Source: Brachypodium distachyon
Lineage: Eukaryota > Streptophyta > Magnoliopsida > Poales > Poaceae
Direction of reading: 5' to 3'
Assembly (NCBI RefSeq): GCF_000005505.3
Contig: NC_016133.3
Location: 5,766,001 to 5,830,000, forward strand
DNA length: 64,000 nt
In this document: piece after piece, positions 13,201 through 23,139 of the stretch
How the letters are laid out: every line of letters starts with the position of its first letter
Position numbering within the stretch: the stretch's first letter is position 1
Translations under genes and position numbers: made by a program
The notes under the pieces: generated by a model
Databases searched by the model: none
What the model was told of the DNA's origin: nothing
The model's input: only the letters and a program-made list of their open reading frames with translations

Positions 13201-15461
13201 TGTGGTATACGAAATCATTGGGCGTACTTGGGTAGCATTCATGCAGTACAGCTAGTCAACTACTATTTGACCTATAATATTTCCTGACAGCTGAAAATCA
13301 CACAGCAGTAGCTGCTTTGAAGGATGCCACTTCGACGCAGGAGAAGATTACAACACCAAGGAGTCTGGCACAAGAAGACAAGTCTCAACAGGAAAATGGG
13401 GAGATGCGCACCAATGGTGTTACTGATTCAAAAACTGAAAGGAATGCTGATAATGTGCCTCTTCTAACTGGCACCCGAAGCAAATCTAGGTTCCCTATAC
13501 TTCTTCACACATAATCATTCTTTGTGCTTACTGCATCTGCAAGCAGTGTTTCATCTTACATTGATAAGCAGGAGCCAGAGCATCAGTGCTAATCACTCAA
13601 TGAGCAAGAGTATGAGTGTAAGTCCTAGAAGCCCAATCAACAAGTCAAACATCAGCCCGAAGAGATTGGCAAGCCCAAGTCCTGTTCGTCAGAGTTTTAG
13701 TAGAAGTCCTGTCCGTGCTCCCAAAAGAAATGAAAGCAGGAGCCCACCCCAACAGAGGAATATGAGCATGAGCCCCCATCGAGGAAGCCCCAGCAAGATC
13801 CCACCTGGAAGTGCAAGCAGAAGTCCTGTTGCTCGTAGGAGCAGAAGTCCGGTTGCTCGTAGGAGCAGGAGTCCCGTTGAAGCTCAGACAAGGAGCATTA
13901 GCAGGAGCTCAGCTAGGTCCTTGCAACGAAGAAGTCTAAGTAGGAGCCTGGACAGAACTCATGTGCAAAAAAGCGTCAGTCCAAGTCCCACACCTATGGA
14001 CAAGGGAAGAAGCATTAGCCGAACTTCTGCAAGATCTCCATTGCAAAGGGGTATTAGCCGGAGCCCTGAGAGACCTTCCAGAAAGACTATAAGCAGAAGT
14101 CCTCGAAGGAGTACTCGTAGGAACTTTAGCAGGAGCCCTGTGGGACTTCCTAGAAGAAGCTTGACCCCTGTAAGAGGCGGCAGATCTCGCAGGAATGGCA
14201 GCCGAAGTCCTAGCCCACCTCGCAGGGCAGTATCACCACCCAATCATGGTAGGAGCCCCTCTAGGAGTGGCTCTCCTGATGGATCAAAACGCGTAAGAAG
14301 GGGGCGTGGTTTTACTCAACGTTACTCGTATGCAAGACAATACCGTTCACCTTCTGCTGATCGTTCTTACCGCTATGGTGGAAGAGGTGACCGTGAAAGG
14401 TAACTGATTTAACATTTTGAACTCTAATTTCATTAATTCTGGACAAGTAACTGTAATATTATCTGTAGATATATGAGTTACCGAGGCAATCGTTACCGAT
14501 CACCTCCAAAACGGTATAGAAGCCCACCCAGAGGAAGAACATCACCAAGGTATATTTACTGTTCAAAATTACTGCACGAATAACAATTGGACATATGATT
14601 TTCTTATGATCTGTTAATAGCTTGCTATCTTGATTCTGACCAACACAACGATGTGATTGAAGGTTGGTTTCATGCAACATAACAAAATCAAAAGGATATT
14701 TGTAGTATGATGTAATGTTCTTAACTATTGTATTATGTGATAATTAACATGCTGTGCTTGCATTGTCTCAACCCACGGAATTTTGGTCACTTCTGATATT
14801 GTTGATGATCTACATCTTTCAACCAATTGTACGATGTTTAGTATTACTCCCTCTGTTCCTAAAAATAATGCGTATTTTGTAACTTTTGTTTCCTTTGACT
14901 AACAATTAGTCGTCTATTAATATATATTTTTTGTGAAACAAAGTTGATATCAGTGCATTCGTATTCAAGAATACCGGTATGGTTATGATTTGTCAAATAA
15001 GTCACACGTTGATGGAGTAAATCTTGGTCTACGCCTTATTTTTAGGAACGGAGAGAGTGTATTTATAGCCTAGTCTAGTGTATGGTTAAATTTTGATGTT
15101 GTTTTCCCACTGGAGGCCTAGCAGGTACAGGAGGAGGAGCCGGAGCATTTCTCGCAGTCCGCCTGTGTATCGAGACCGTGGAAGGGGAGGTGGATACAGC
15201 AGGAGTCCTGTACGTAGTCGTTCACCTCCTGCTGGGAGACCTAGATCACGTGGTGATCGTGCACGGTCAATCTCCAGGAGCAGGAGCCTGTCTGGGTCAA
15301 GATCAAGATCGCCACCACCTGTTGAAGATCGCTCCCCCCTTGCCTCCCCTTCTCCAAAGCGTCCAAGCAATGAGGTGTCCCGGTCTCTGTCGGTCAGTCC
15401 TGAAGGGAATAAGGGTTTGGTTTCGTATGGAGATGGCTCCCCTGATTCCGCTGGCAAGTAG
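7269..15461 (+). CDS. CYP95: SR-rich cyclophilin (peptidyl-prolyl isomerase), CYP95 type
   Basis: Coding exons: 7269-7346, 7529-7583, 8249-8337, 8647-8671, 9111-9149, 9374-9497, 10896-11062, 11241-11589, 11660-11772, 13291-13489, 13572-14399, 14469-14549 and 15125-15461. All junctions are GT-AG and phases agree; total 827 aa. Residues about 1-175 are the cyclophilin fold ([39 protein letters not shown]), which catalyses Xaa-Pro cis-trans isomerisation. A Lys/Arg/Ser-Glu-Asp-rich linker follows (about 195-310). The C-terminal half is packed with SRSP/SRSPV-type repeats, the RS domain of nuclear-speckle splicing cofactors. Length and layout match plant CYP95 (about 830 aa) better than CYP63. 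Oddities: the usual HLDGKH segment reads HLDRKS, replacing the active-site positions equivalent to human CypA Trp121 and His126. Four introns carry MITEs, and exon 13 has a TAGCAG tandem acceptor. Family identity is firm; the CYP95 name rests on domain layout. Confidence 0.93.
10389..10627. mobile_element. Stowaway-type MITE in CYP95 intron 6
   Basis: Long inverted repeats of about 55 bases: the left arm begins CTCCCTCCTTTTCACAAAGG and the right arm ends CCTTTGTGAAATGGAGGGAG, with TA on both sides. The arm interior (GGCGTATTTTGTTTC..TTAAGACAAG) is shared, diverged, with the element at 57581-57778, so both belong to one subfamily. Confidence 0.92.
11929..12056. mobile_element. Stowaway-type MITE in CYP95 intron 9
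   Basis: Ends CTCCCTCCGTCCAACAAAAG and CTTTGGTTGGACGGAGGGAG are inverted repeats flanked by TA. It sits in the 1.5-kb intron 11773-13290. Confidence 0.93.
12057..13290 (+). other. Rest of CYP95 intron 9
   Basis: Intron sequence with a GC-richer stretch at about 12300-12860 that has short open frames on both strands, but no family motif and no splice-consistent exon. It may be old inserted DNA. The intron ends at TTTCCTGACAG (13289-13290). Confidence 0.45.
14845..15061. mobile_element. Stowaway-type MITE in CYP95 intron 12
   Basis: The left end CTCCCTCTGTTCCTAAAAAT and right end ATTTTTAGGAACGGAGAGAG are inverted repeats next to TA. The right end lies only about 60 bases before the exon 13 acceptor. 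Confidence 0.88.
15119..15124 (+). promoter_or_regulatory. NAGNAG tandem splice acceptor of CYP95 exon 13
   Basis: TAGCAG offers two AG acceptors three bases apart. After exon 12 (ending ..AG) the first choice inserts one Ser codon (AGC AGG TAC), the second does not (AGG TAC). Both keep the frame into the RS domain. CAG is the usual preference. Confidence 0.6.
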
Positions 15462-15989
15462 TGGGAGACAAATGTTTTCAATAGCTTTAGGCGCTCTTAA
15501 TCCATTTGCGTTCCATGTTTCAATGGCAGCGCTGTTGAGAAGCTATGTTTGGGTCCCTGCAGTTCCGCACTATCAAAAGGCTATGATGTTATTCGGTATG
15601 ATTGTGAATTTGGTTGCATTATCGTTGGACAACCATAATCTGAAGTCTGTACGGTTTCGTTCCACATTCCCCAGGAAGTTGTGACGGTCGCGGTCGTTCA
15701 ATGAATGGTATTAGCAATCATGCTTTCATAAAATCTTGCACATGTATGATCCTGATTCATTATAGTTTGGATGAATATGTACACTTTAGGTTTTCTTATA
15801 TTTGTTTGTCGTACTCAAGACAGGTCTTTTTATTACATTTAATTTCGAGACACATTTGCTAAATTGATGCTGTGTAGGATGTGTTCGGTATTGTTATTTA
15901 TGATAATCTTGTTTGACTGGACTGTTTTCACATGTTTGGTGTTTGGTTAAGTTTGTACCGAGGTTTTTTCCCCCTTGACTTCCAACAAG

Positions 15990-16370
15990 AACTTTATTGC
16001 TTGAAAAAAGTTACATCATCGACCATTGTTTGGTAAATAAAACAAGGGGATAATCTAGCCAGACAGACCGGGCTCTTGATTCTGCGAGAAACGAGCAATC
16101 TCGTGTGCCACCTCGTTTGGTTCCTTGGGCAGTGGTCGAGGGAAATCTTTGAGAACTTGGATGCTACTAGATGGTAACAGTCATCATGCAAGGCGCCCGA
16201 TGTGGAGGCAGGGAGCTACATACGCTTTGAGCAAGACATAGGACCATGATACATTGCCCGTAATTCAGCAGCATCAGCATCCGGCACCAAGGTTAGCTGG
16301 CGACTTGCTGGTGCGATGAATTGCCTCTTCTCACCTTGAATGCCGACAATTGACCAATGTGGTGGTCCTT
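15990..16370 (-). pseudogene. Decayed RNase H-like (RVT_3 type) fragment
   Basis: Read on the minus strand, broken frames give segments typical of the plant RNase H-like domain of LINE-type elements or domesticated relatives: DADAAELRAM, then ISLDHCPRNQTRW and AR..SPCFIYQTMVDDVTFF, in the expected order near the C-terminus of that domain. At least two frame changes separate them, so it is not functional. Confidence 0.6.
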
Positions 16371-16799
16371 TTTAGCAAATGATAACGGTTGTCTATTTCT
16401 TATGCGACGAGATGACGGTAAAGTGCTTGGCGACAATACGTCGCTCGGAGTTAGCAGGGCACGGCTCGGGATGCTGGCGGCTGAACGGAGTGCGGTGCCA
16501 GCATCGGTAGTGCACGGGCATGGCTAGGGGAGCAGGTGCGGTGACGCGTGCGGGAAAAAAACATGAATAAAATGAATCATGGGAAATTGCTGTAGCCACA
16601 TTGCTAAAATATTAGCTCGACTTGTCGGGCGACACAATATTCATTCCTAGAAAATCATAAGATTCGTCGTTAATTCCTTGAAAATGGCAAAGTCGTGGCT
16701 AGAGCAAGAAAGGAAGCGATTACACGCCATGTCTCGCTTGCGTGACTTCCCATAACGTTTGAAACATGTTTTTGAGTTTTTATCAATTGGGATAATTAG

Positions 16800-17130
16800 A
16801 GTTAGTTACAAGTTGCAACCATCGTGGCATGGTCCTGGCCCTGGAAAGATTAAACTTAATTCCGATGGTGCAGTTCGGATTGATGAAGGCCGGGCTTCTA
16901 CATGTGGAGTAGCTCGAGATTCGACATGTTTCATTGGAGCATGGTGTCGCTTGTATCAGCTTGTATCAGGGCATCACAGATCCGCTCATCATTGAAGCCT
17001 TGGCGATGCGGGATGCCGTGTTGTTTGCCCATGAAAAGGGTTTCAGCGATATCATTATAGAGTCCGATAGTTCGGAATTGGTTCGTTTGTGCCTTGACCT
17101 TGTAGTTTTTATAGAGCCGCATGAGCTGTC
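16800..17130 (+). pseudogene. Second RNase H-like fragment, opposite orientation
   Basis: The first frame gives WHGPGPGKIKLNSDGAV, the start of the RNase H-like fold with its first catalytic Asp. A frame shift near 16960 leads to GITDPLIIEALAMRDAVLFA and FSDIIIESDSSELVRLC, with the Glu and second Asp in the conserved spacing. This is the expected domain order, broken by one shift. Together with the minus-strand relic at 15990-16370 it marks this stretch as transposon debris. Confidence 0.65.
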
Positions 17131-17139
17131 AACCCCATC

Positions 17140-17582
17140 GGGTGAGAACTTAAGATCGATGAACGCCCGGTGGCCGGGGACACATCCCTCGCAAATCACG
17201 TTGTCAAACCGTTGAATCATCGTCGAACCGATGTGGAAGATGACCAAAATCACAAAATTGCGAGCCGTGAGATCCACAAACTCGATGGAGTAGACCATAG
17301 TAGTCAATCCAGAACGGGGATGGAGCCGAAAGACTTTCAGTCTGTCCACCTCCACCGTCAGGACGACATCGCCAAGGATACACAAAACCTTCAAAGAAGG
17401 TACCAAAACACCATGTCAGATGTTGCTCCATGGTTCCCCTCACCTTCTGATGCCAAATTGGCAATCAAAAACGAGGGAAACCGATGTAGATTGAAACGGT
17501 GACGGCTAGGGTTCGTCCGCGTAGCTCTCTTCCGTAAGTATATATAATAATAGATGTTCTGTTTTCTCTATCTCTATCTCTA
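17140..17582. other. Unassigned repeat-like DNA downstream of RNase H relics
   Basis: Open frames on the minus strand (to about 17460) have no recognised motif. The stretch ends in a TATCTC microsatellite-like tract (about 17568-17586). Probably transposon-derived because of its neighbours. Confidence 0.35.
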
Positions 17583-17976
17583 TCTCTACTACTTATAAAG
17601 GCACCAACATATTCATCCCAATGTCCACCCCACTAAACGTACACAGAATACTAATAGCCCCACGATCAGATTCACTAAACACAAATTACTTGCTAAGCGT
17701 GTGCACTTAGTGATTAGCTAGTGAGGCCGAAATTTCAGCCCAGAGGAGAATCTTTCGTCCCGAAATGTTTTTTTTCTTCTTTTTTTTCTGCTCACCCCGC
17801 CAGCCTCGCCGCCGCCTCCTCCTCCTTTCCTTCCCCTGCCGGCGCCGCCGCTTCCTCCACCCCGCGGCCCGCCTCGCCCCCCCTCCTGGTGCCGCCGCTT
17901 CTCCACCCCGCGGCCCGGCTCCCCCACCTACCTCCTCTTCCTTCCCTTCCCATGCGGGCGCCTCCTCCTCCTCCCG

Positions 17977-18013
<37 letters not shown>

Positions 18014-18143
18014 NNNNNNNNNNNNNNNNNNNNNNNNNNNNNNNNNNNNNNNNNNNNNNNNNNNNNNNNNNNNNNNNNNNNNNNNNNNNNNNNNNNNNNN
18101 NNNNNNNNNNNNNCCCCCGGCCCCCCCCCCCCCCCCCCCCCCC
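17977..18143. other. Assembly gap of 100 N flanked by poly-C
   Basis: A run of 37 C (17977-18013) leads into exactly 100 N (18014-18113), then CCCCCGG and a second C run (18121-18143). The round gap size suggests a placeholder for unknown length. Proline- or glycine-rich frames that run across it are artefacts of base composition. Confidence 0.95.
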
Positions 18144-18713
18144 GCGTGGCCTGCCTCTGCACCTCCTCTGCCCTCCCTCCCACCTCCCGCTCGCCAACCG
18201 TCGCCGTCCATCTCCACCCGTAAGCCTCGGCCCACGCGACCAGGCATTCCGATCGCGACCCGTCGCGCCTCTCCCTGCGTGCCCCCCGTCACAGATCCGC
18301 CCCGCCGCCCTCACAGCCCTTGCCCGCGCGCCGCGCCGCAGTTGCCGCCCCGCACGACCGCCGCCGCCACCCATCCCGCCGTCGCACTCCACGGCGCCCC
18401 GGCCGCGGTCGCCCCTCTGCAACCTCCGTCCCCCACCGTCGCGCCGGCCCGCGCACCACGCCGCTGAGAATCACGCCTTCGAGGTTTGTGCTTCATTGAA
18501 TTGTCAAATTACAATCCAAATGCAAACGTGTTTGAGGCGACTGAATTATTAGTTGATTCCGTTGCTTGGTCAAGATTTTATTACGGAGTAATAGAAATGA
18601 TTTTGGTCAGAAGTTGCTTTGCTTCACGGTAATGAAGAGATATAAGGAAACGGAGGAGGAGCTCAAGGGAACTAAAGGCAGAAGAATAAAGAAGTAAGGA
18701 GTGAGGGTAGATG

Positions 18714-18791
18714 ACAGCCTCCAAGGCAATAACTAGGTAAGGCATCAACCTGAATTTGTAGCACCACAGCCTCCAAGGCAATAACTAGGTA
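18714..18791 (+). repeat. Direct repeat of a 26-base unit
   Basis: The unit ACAGCCTCCAAGGCAATAAC (then TAGGTA) occurs at 18714-18739 and again at 18766-18791, 52 bases apart. Confidence 0.85.
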
Positions 18792-19682
18792 CCACAGCCT
18801 GACTGAACTCTTAGCAGTTTGGATGATGCACATAGGGGCTAATTATCTCGGCGGTATACTTAAAAAACTTTCAGACTCAAAACGCAAAGCAGCAATGGTA
18901 GTCCTAGTTCCCCAAATATTCATTTATTTTCTAGTTTTGAGGTCTATACAAGATCACCTTGCAGTCTCAAATGCACAGGATGGCAGCACTTAATTTCTTC
19001 ATGTTGACTGCCAGCAAGGTGTTATATGAAATCTCATGATGATACTCATGTGAATAAGAAGGTATATCTCTGAACCGATCAATCATTTTTACTTCAAACC
19101 ATTGATTTCTTCGACAATATAGTAATGCAAAGCAATTCATATCAGATTTACCAAGGACCACATACCTTTCTCTTTCTTAAGTTAGTTGGAATCTGTTTAA
19201 TCTTATTCTCGAGGTAGACCATGATAAGTTGGTTTCATGGCATATTACAGGTTAGAACAAACTGGATACAAACAATTGTTAATACACAGAAAGAGCTAAT
19301 AGTTCTTTTGTGAGCAGTAATTCAATTAGCTTGGCTGTACCCTTCTGTAATTCTGTGAAGCCCGCATCTATTTGTTATGGTCTCTCATGTATTTTGGTGG
19401 AGGGATGTGTGTGCTGGATGGCGATTTTGAGTGTGGCCGGTGGAACTTCGGTTGTTGGCCTTTGTCCTTTTTGCCTGAGCTAATGTACTGGAACTAAATG
19501 TAGACATTACTATTCTGGAACAAAGTTCTCTTGGAGTGATGTGAGGATTGTTAAAAATTGAAGTTATGTAAGAATTTTTAGAACTAATGTGAGATATCAA
19601 AGTCTGTTTTAATCCAAAGAAAGCATCAACAAAGTCCTGTACAATACTAACAATAAAAAGTCATCTATTTTTTGATTTGGTC

Positions 19683-19850
19683 ATGCTTATGTTCGTATGT
19701 AGGCATATTCCCTTTTGCCATTTCTGCTTTACCATCGAGGTTGTCCGCTAGGACTGAGAAGAGGATGCTTGTTTATGTTTGTATGTAGGCAGTTCCCCTT
19801 TTGCCATTTCTGCTTTACCATGGAGGTTGTCCGCTAGGACTGAGAAGGGA
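19683..19850 (+). repeat. Two tandem copies of a unit of about 85 bases
   Basis: Copies at about 19683-19763 and 19764-19850 share CCTTTTGCCATTTCTGCTTT and GGTTGTCCGCTAGGACTGAG with few differences. They lie just upstream of the AAA-ATPase fragment. Confidence 0.88.
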
Positions 19851-19977
19851 ATGCTTGCTTGAACTCCTTTTGGAGGCGTTGACGGGAAGCATATAAACCA
19901 CAAGGTAAAGATAGATGGAAGAAGTTTTGACCTTTCCATTACTTTTACCTTTTGTTGCCTGCTATCTAGACATGGCA

Positions 19978-20080
19978 CGGGCTCCGGTCACGCTGCAGCA
20001 GGTGGAGCAGGAGCTTCTCGCCTTCTCCGCGTCGTCGTTGACGGCAGGGACATGTCAACTTCGACGAGTTCCCCTACCTT
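19978..20080 (+). pseudogene. Fragment of a plant AAA-ATPase N-terminal region
   Basis: Three successive frames give TLQQVEQELL, then LLRVVVDGRD, then HVNFDEFPYLL. This order is the signature just before the AAA domain of plant mitochondrial/outer-membrane-type AAA ATPases (..VDGR...V.FDEFPYYLSE..). Two frame shifts and loss of everything downstream make it a dead fragment, probably carried here by a transposon. Family assignment is from memory of the motif. Confidence 0.5.
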
Positions 20081-20983
20081 TTGTTCTTCAGAAGACCACG
20101 CCACTGGAGTTCATGTTCAGTAGACCCTCAACCTGCTCGCTGCCAATATGCGGCGGCAAGGGAGATGGTCCGGAGCTTTGTCACTCCCTCTCTATTTTTT
20201 GTCAATATGCAGTGACAGGGGTGAAACTAGATAAATTGCAAGTATGAATGAATTGATTTTTTCAATCATAGAGCAAGAATAGTTGATAATTTTAGTTACA
20301 CTCTTTTGTTTACTTTTTCAGAGAGTAGTCCGGAGTATCACGGTTATGGTTAGATACGTTCTCTATTTTAAACGTGTGATACATTATGGAAAAATGTGTG
20401 TAATGGCTTTCCTATTTCTTGCACTCGACCAAATTGATTGGGTATAGATAATTGTAATTGGCTAGATTGTGAAGGAGAAGAATTCCAATGTATACAAGCT
20501 AGACCAAGGAGCTGTTGATGATACTTTTTTTTTTGAAGTTACTTGAAGCTTGCGTCGACTCAAACTTGCTGAGTGTAATTCGGCGTCTCTAATTTTTGTT
20601 CGTTGATTGAAGTTCATTTAATGTAAAGTAGTATTAATGATGGCCAGAAAATGGCTCTGATAGAAATATAAATAATGAGCGCTAGAAAAATCACAATTTG
20701 GGGGTGCAAATCAGGTGCTATTGTCTTGATTGTACAATATGAGAGAATGCCATCATATATTTTTTTTATGTAAAAAGATACTTTGGGTTTGGGTCAGAAG
20801 CTAGCAATTTTGGTACAAGTATGGACAGAAAAAATACTTCTGATCTATTGGGGTCTTTTAAGTATGGCTTATGGCTTTAAGGGTGGAATTGTAAAATCTC
20901 TGCTACTAATTATGCTTGTGCAATGATAAGCATATATCATGACATCTATTTGAGTGCGTCGGTAAGAAAAATGGTAATAAAGT

Positions 20984-21179
20984 CAACTTACTTTGAAGAG
21001 AGATGAGATTTGAAAGACGTGTTTTAAATTTTAGACTCAATAAGAAAAGATAATAAAAAATAGTAACTTATTTGAAGAGAAATGAGATTTGAAACTGAAA
21101 GATATGTTTTAACTTTTAGGCGTGCACGTGTGTGGATTAAAATTCAAAAGCCGCGTGTGGATTAAAATTCAAAAGCCGC
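20984..21179 (+). repeat. Degenerate repeat pair followed by a 25-base tandem duplication
   Basis: Two imperfect copies of a segment of about 55-70 bases containing GAGATTTGAAA and TGTTTTAA.TTTTAG occur at about 20984-21119. A perfect duplication of a 25-base unit starting GTGTGGATTAAAATTC follows at 21130-21154 and 21155-21179. Confidence 0.75.
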
Positions 21180-21430
21180 CTGGTAAACCTAACCAAAGAG
21201 GGCCCGGGTCCATTCCCCTCTCCATCTGTTGTCCATCTTCATTAGTGGGCTGGAGTTTTCTATATATACCGACGAAATTAATCAGTCTATCCTGTCAAAA
21301 AACAACAACGAATCAGCCTATTCTTCCTCGCGGCCCAGCTTAATCCTAGGGTGTCGACCGCCACCACGCATCAGAACACCGGTACCAGGACTAGATCTAC
21401 TCGTCGCTTTCGACCGACGACGCGGAGGCG

Positions 21431-22439
21431 ATGAGGAAGCGATGCCGGCGGCCATCTCGTGGCGGCCACGAGGAATGGTACATTTCATTTCCTCCCCTAA
21501 GTCCTCCTGCTTGATTTCCGTCGTCTAATTAATGGTGTAAACGGGGGCCGGGGGAGCAGGAGAGATTGGCCCAACCTGCCGTCAGAGCTCATCGACGACA
21601 TCACCGGTCGGCTGCTCCGCCACGACGTGGCCGAGTACATCCGCCTCCGCGCCGCGTGCAAGGAGTGGCGGAAGTGCACCGCGGACCCGCGGGATGGCTC
21701 CTGCGGCCTGGACGCCCGCTTCCGGCCCCGCCATTGGACCATGCTGTCTAACGGCATCTACGGCGCCGGCGACGACGATGGCGGCCGCCGCCGCTTCTTC
21801 AACCTGACCACCCTCGCCTGCGTCCGCGTGGACCTCCCGGAGCTCTCCGCCCACCACATCGAGGCCAGCGTCGAGGGCCTCCTGCTCCTGCGCGACGCGG
21901 CGAGCGCGAGCCACGGCGCGCGCCTGCTCAACCCGCTCACCAGGGCCATCGTCGACCTGCCGCCCATCACGCCCGACCTCGGCGCCGCCTACGCCGCCTG
22001 GGCGGGGCCGTTCTCCTCCCCCAGGCGCGCCGTCTACGCCGGCATCTCCGACGAGACGTCCCCGCCGTCCGTCGTGCTCCACATGGGGTCCAGGACCATC
22101 GATTCCGTCATCGCCTACGCCAAGCCCGGCGACGAGCGGTGGGCGCCCATGGACCTGGAGCGCTGTGGAGCCGTCCGCGCGTCGCCCCGCTGCTCGTCGG
22201 TGCTGACGCGGCGGGGGCGCGTCTTCTTCGAGACGCCGGCGGGGAACATTCTGGCCTGGGCTGGTGCCTCAGCTGGCCGCGAACCGGCCCTTGAAGCAGT
22301 GCCACAACGTGAAGCCCTTCCTCGTCGATCCAGATTGTTGGAATTGATCTTGCGGTACAACAAACACAGAGAGAAACGAGGGAGACCAAGTCTTCCCCCA
22401 CAGCCGTCCCTTGATCGGAGGCACCAACGAACCAACTAA
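21431..22439 (+). CDS. F-box protein, probably C-terminally truncated
   Basis: Two exons: 21431-21477 and 21560-22439, joined through TG|G across an 82-base GT-AG intron; 308 aa. Residues about 18-57 are an F-box (DWPNLPSELIDDITGRLL, then DVAEYIRLRAACKEWRKC), which binds SKP1 in SCF ubiquitin ligases. The region after it (RFRPRHWTML, LLNPLTRAIVDLPP) resembles the large grass family of F-box proteins with a DUF295-like or beta-propeller-like substrate domain. From about codon 232 the frame looks unlike that domain. Another frame there reads LVPQLAANRPLKQ..KPFLVD and stops at about 22351, suggesting a frame shift or truncation. The last 35 residues are basic and low-complexity. The F-box is firm; functionality is doubtful and the substrate unknown. 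Confidence 0.7.
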
Positions 22440-23139
22440 GGAACGACTTGGTTCCAGTCCCTATTCTCTTGCAGCAGCTCGTTTGGGGATTTCATTTGGT
22501 TGAAAGGAAATGAAATCCAATCTTGATATAATTTCATTTGGTTGAATTTGAATTTCAGGTTCAATAATAATGTTTACATGTATTAGTACAATGAGAGACA
22601 ATTTCAGAAAAATGACGCCTTTTAGAGAAAAATTGGGTTGGTTGTAGTATGATTTCATGAAATTTGAAATTAAATTACTGTTGCCAATTATGTACCAACC
22701 AAACAATTTGGTTTCGAATTTCAAGATAAATTTCAGAATTCTAAGCCTAAATGATGGTTGTCAAACGTTTTGTAGTTTTTTTTTAAAACTTCCAACAAAT
22801 CTCCAAGAACTTCCGGCAATAAAAATCTACTGTCGGAGCCAGTAATCAACTTGAAAAGGCCGCCCCTGTGGCGGTGCGCCGTGACGATGACCGGCAGCGC
22901 AGAGCGAGAAAGACTGCGAACCAGCCACAGCATAGTCTGCAGATTTCAGCATCCACATCAGATCCCTGCAGAAAGCCAGCCAGAAACCGACGTGGCCGCT
23001 GCCGCGCCACTCGCCGCCGCTACCCTTGCAGTTCAAACCTCCACCGTCCGATCCTCCATCAACGCTCCAAGACCCACGCTCCCCAGTCCACCATCAAACT
23101 CCCCAAATTCGAAGCCAACGGACAACCCCCCCACCACCG
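22440..23139. other. Spacer and UVR3 leader
   Basis: 22480-22750 is AT-rich with repeated ATTTCATTTGGTT / AACCAAACAATTTGG words, possibly a decayed MITE. From about 22850 the sequence becomes GC- and CA-rich, consistent with the promoter and 5' UTR of the photolyase gene. No TATA box was clear. Confidence 0.4.

Larger units (their letters stand above)
17583..20250 (+). mobile_element. Possible Helitron with captured gene pieces (3' end not found)
   Basis: TCTCTACTACTTATAAAG at 17583, preceded by A, resembles the TC-starting 5' ends of grass Helitrons, which insert between A and T. Downstream are a GC-rich, exon-like block ending at a donor-like CGAG/GTTTGTG near 18484 and a broken AAA-ATPase fragment at 19978-20080. 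Captured gene scraps are typical Helitron cargo. I could not find a convincing CTRR 3' end with its hairpin, so the right boundary given is only the last captured piece seen. Confidence 0.25.

Noticed and set aside
17721..18467. Long open frames on both strands, rich in Pro or Gly, across the gap
   Set aside because: They run through 100 N and poly-C and reflect GC-rich composition; no domain, and open on both strands.
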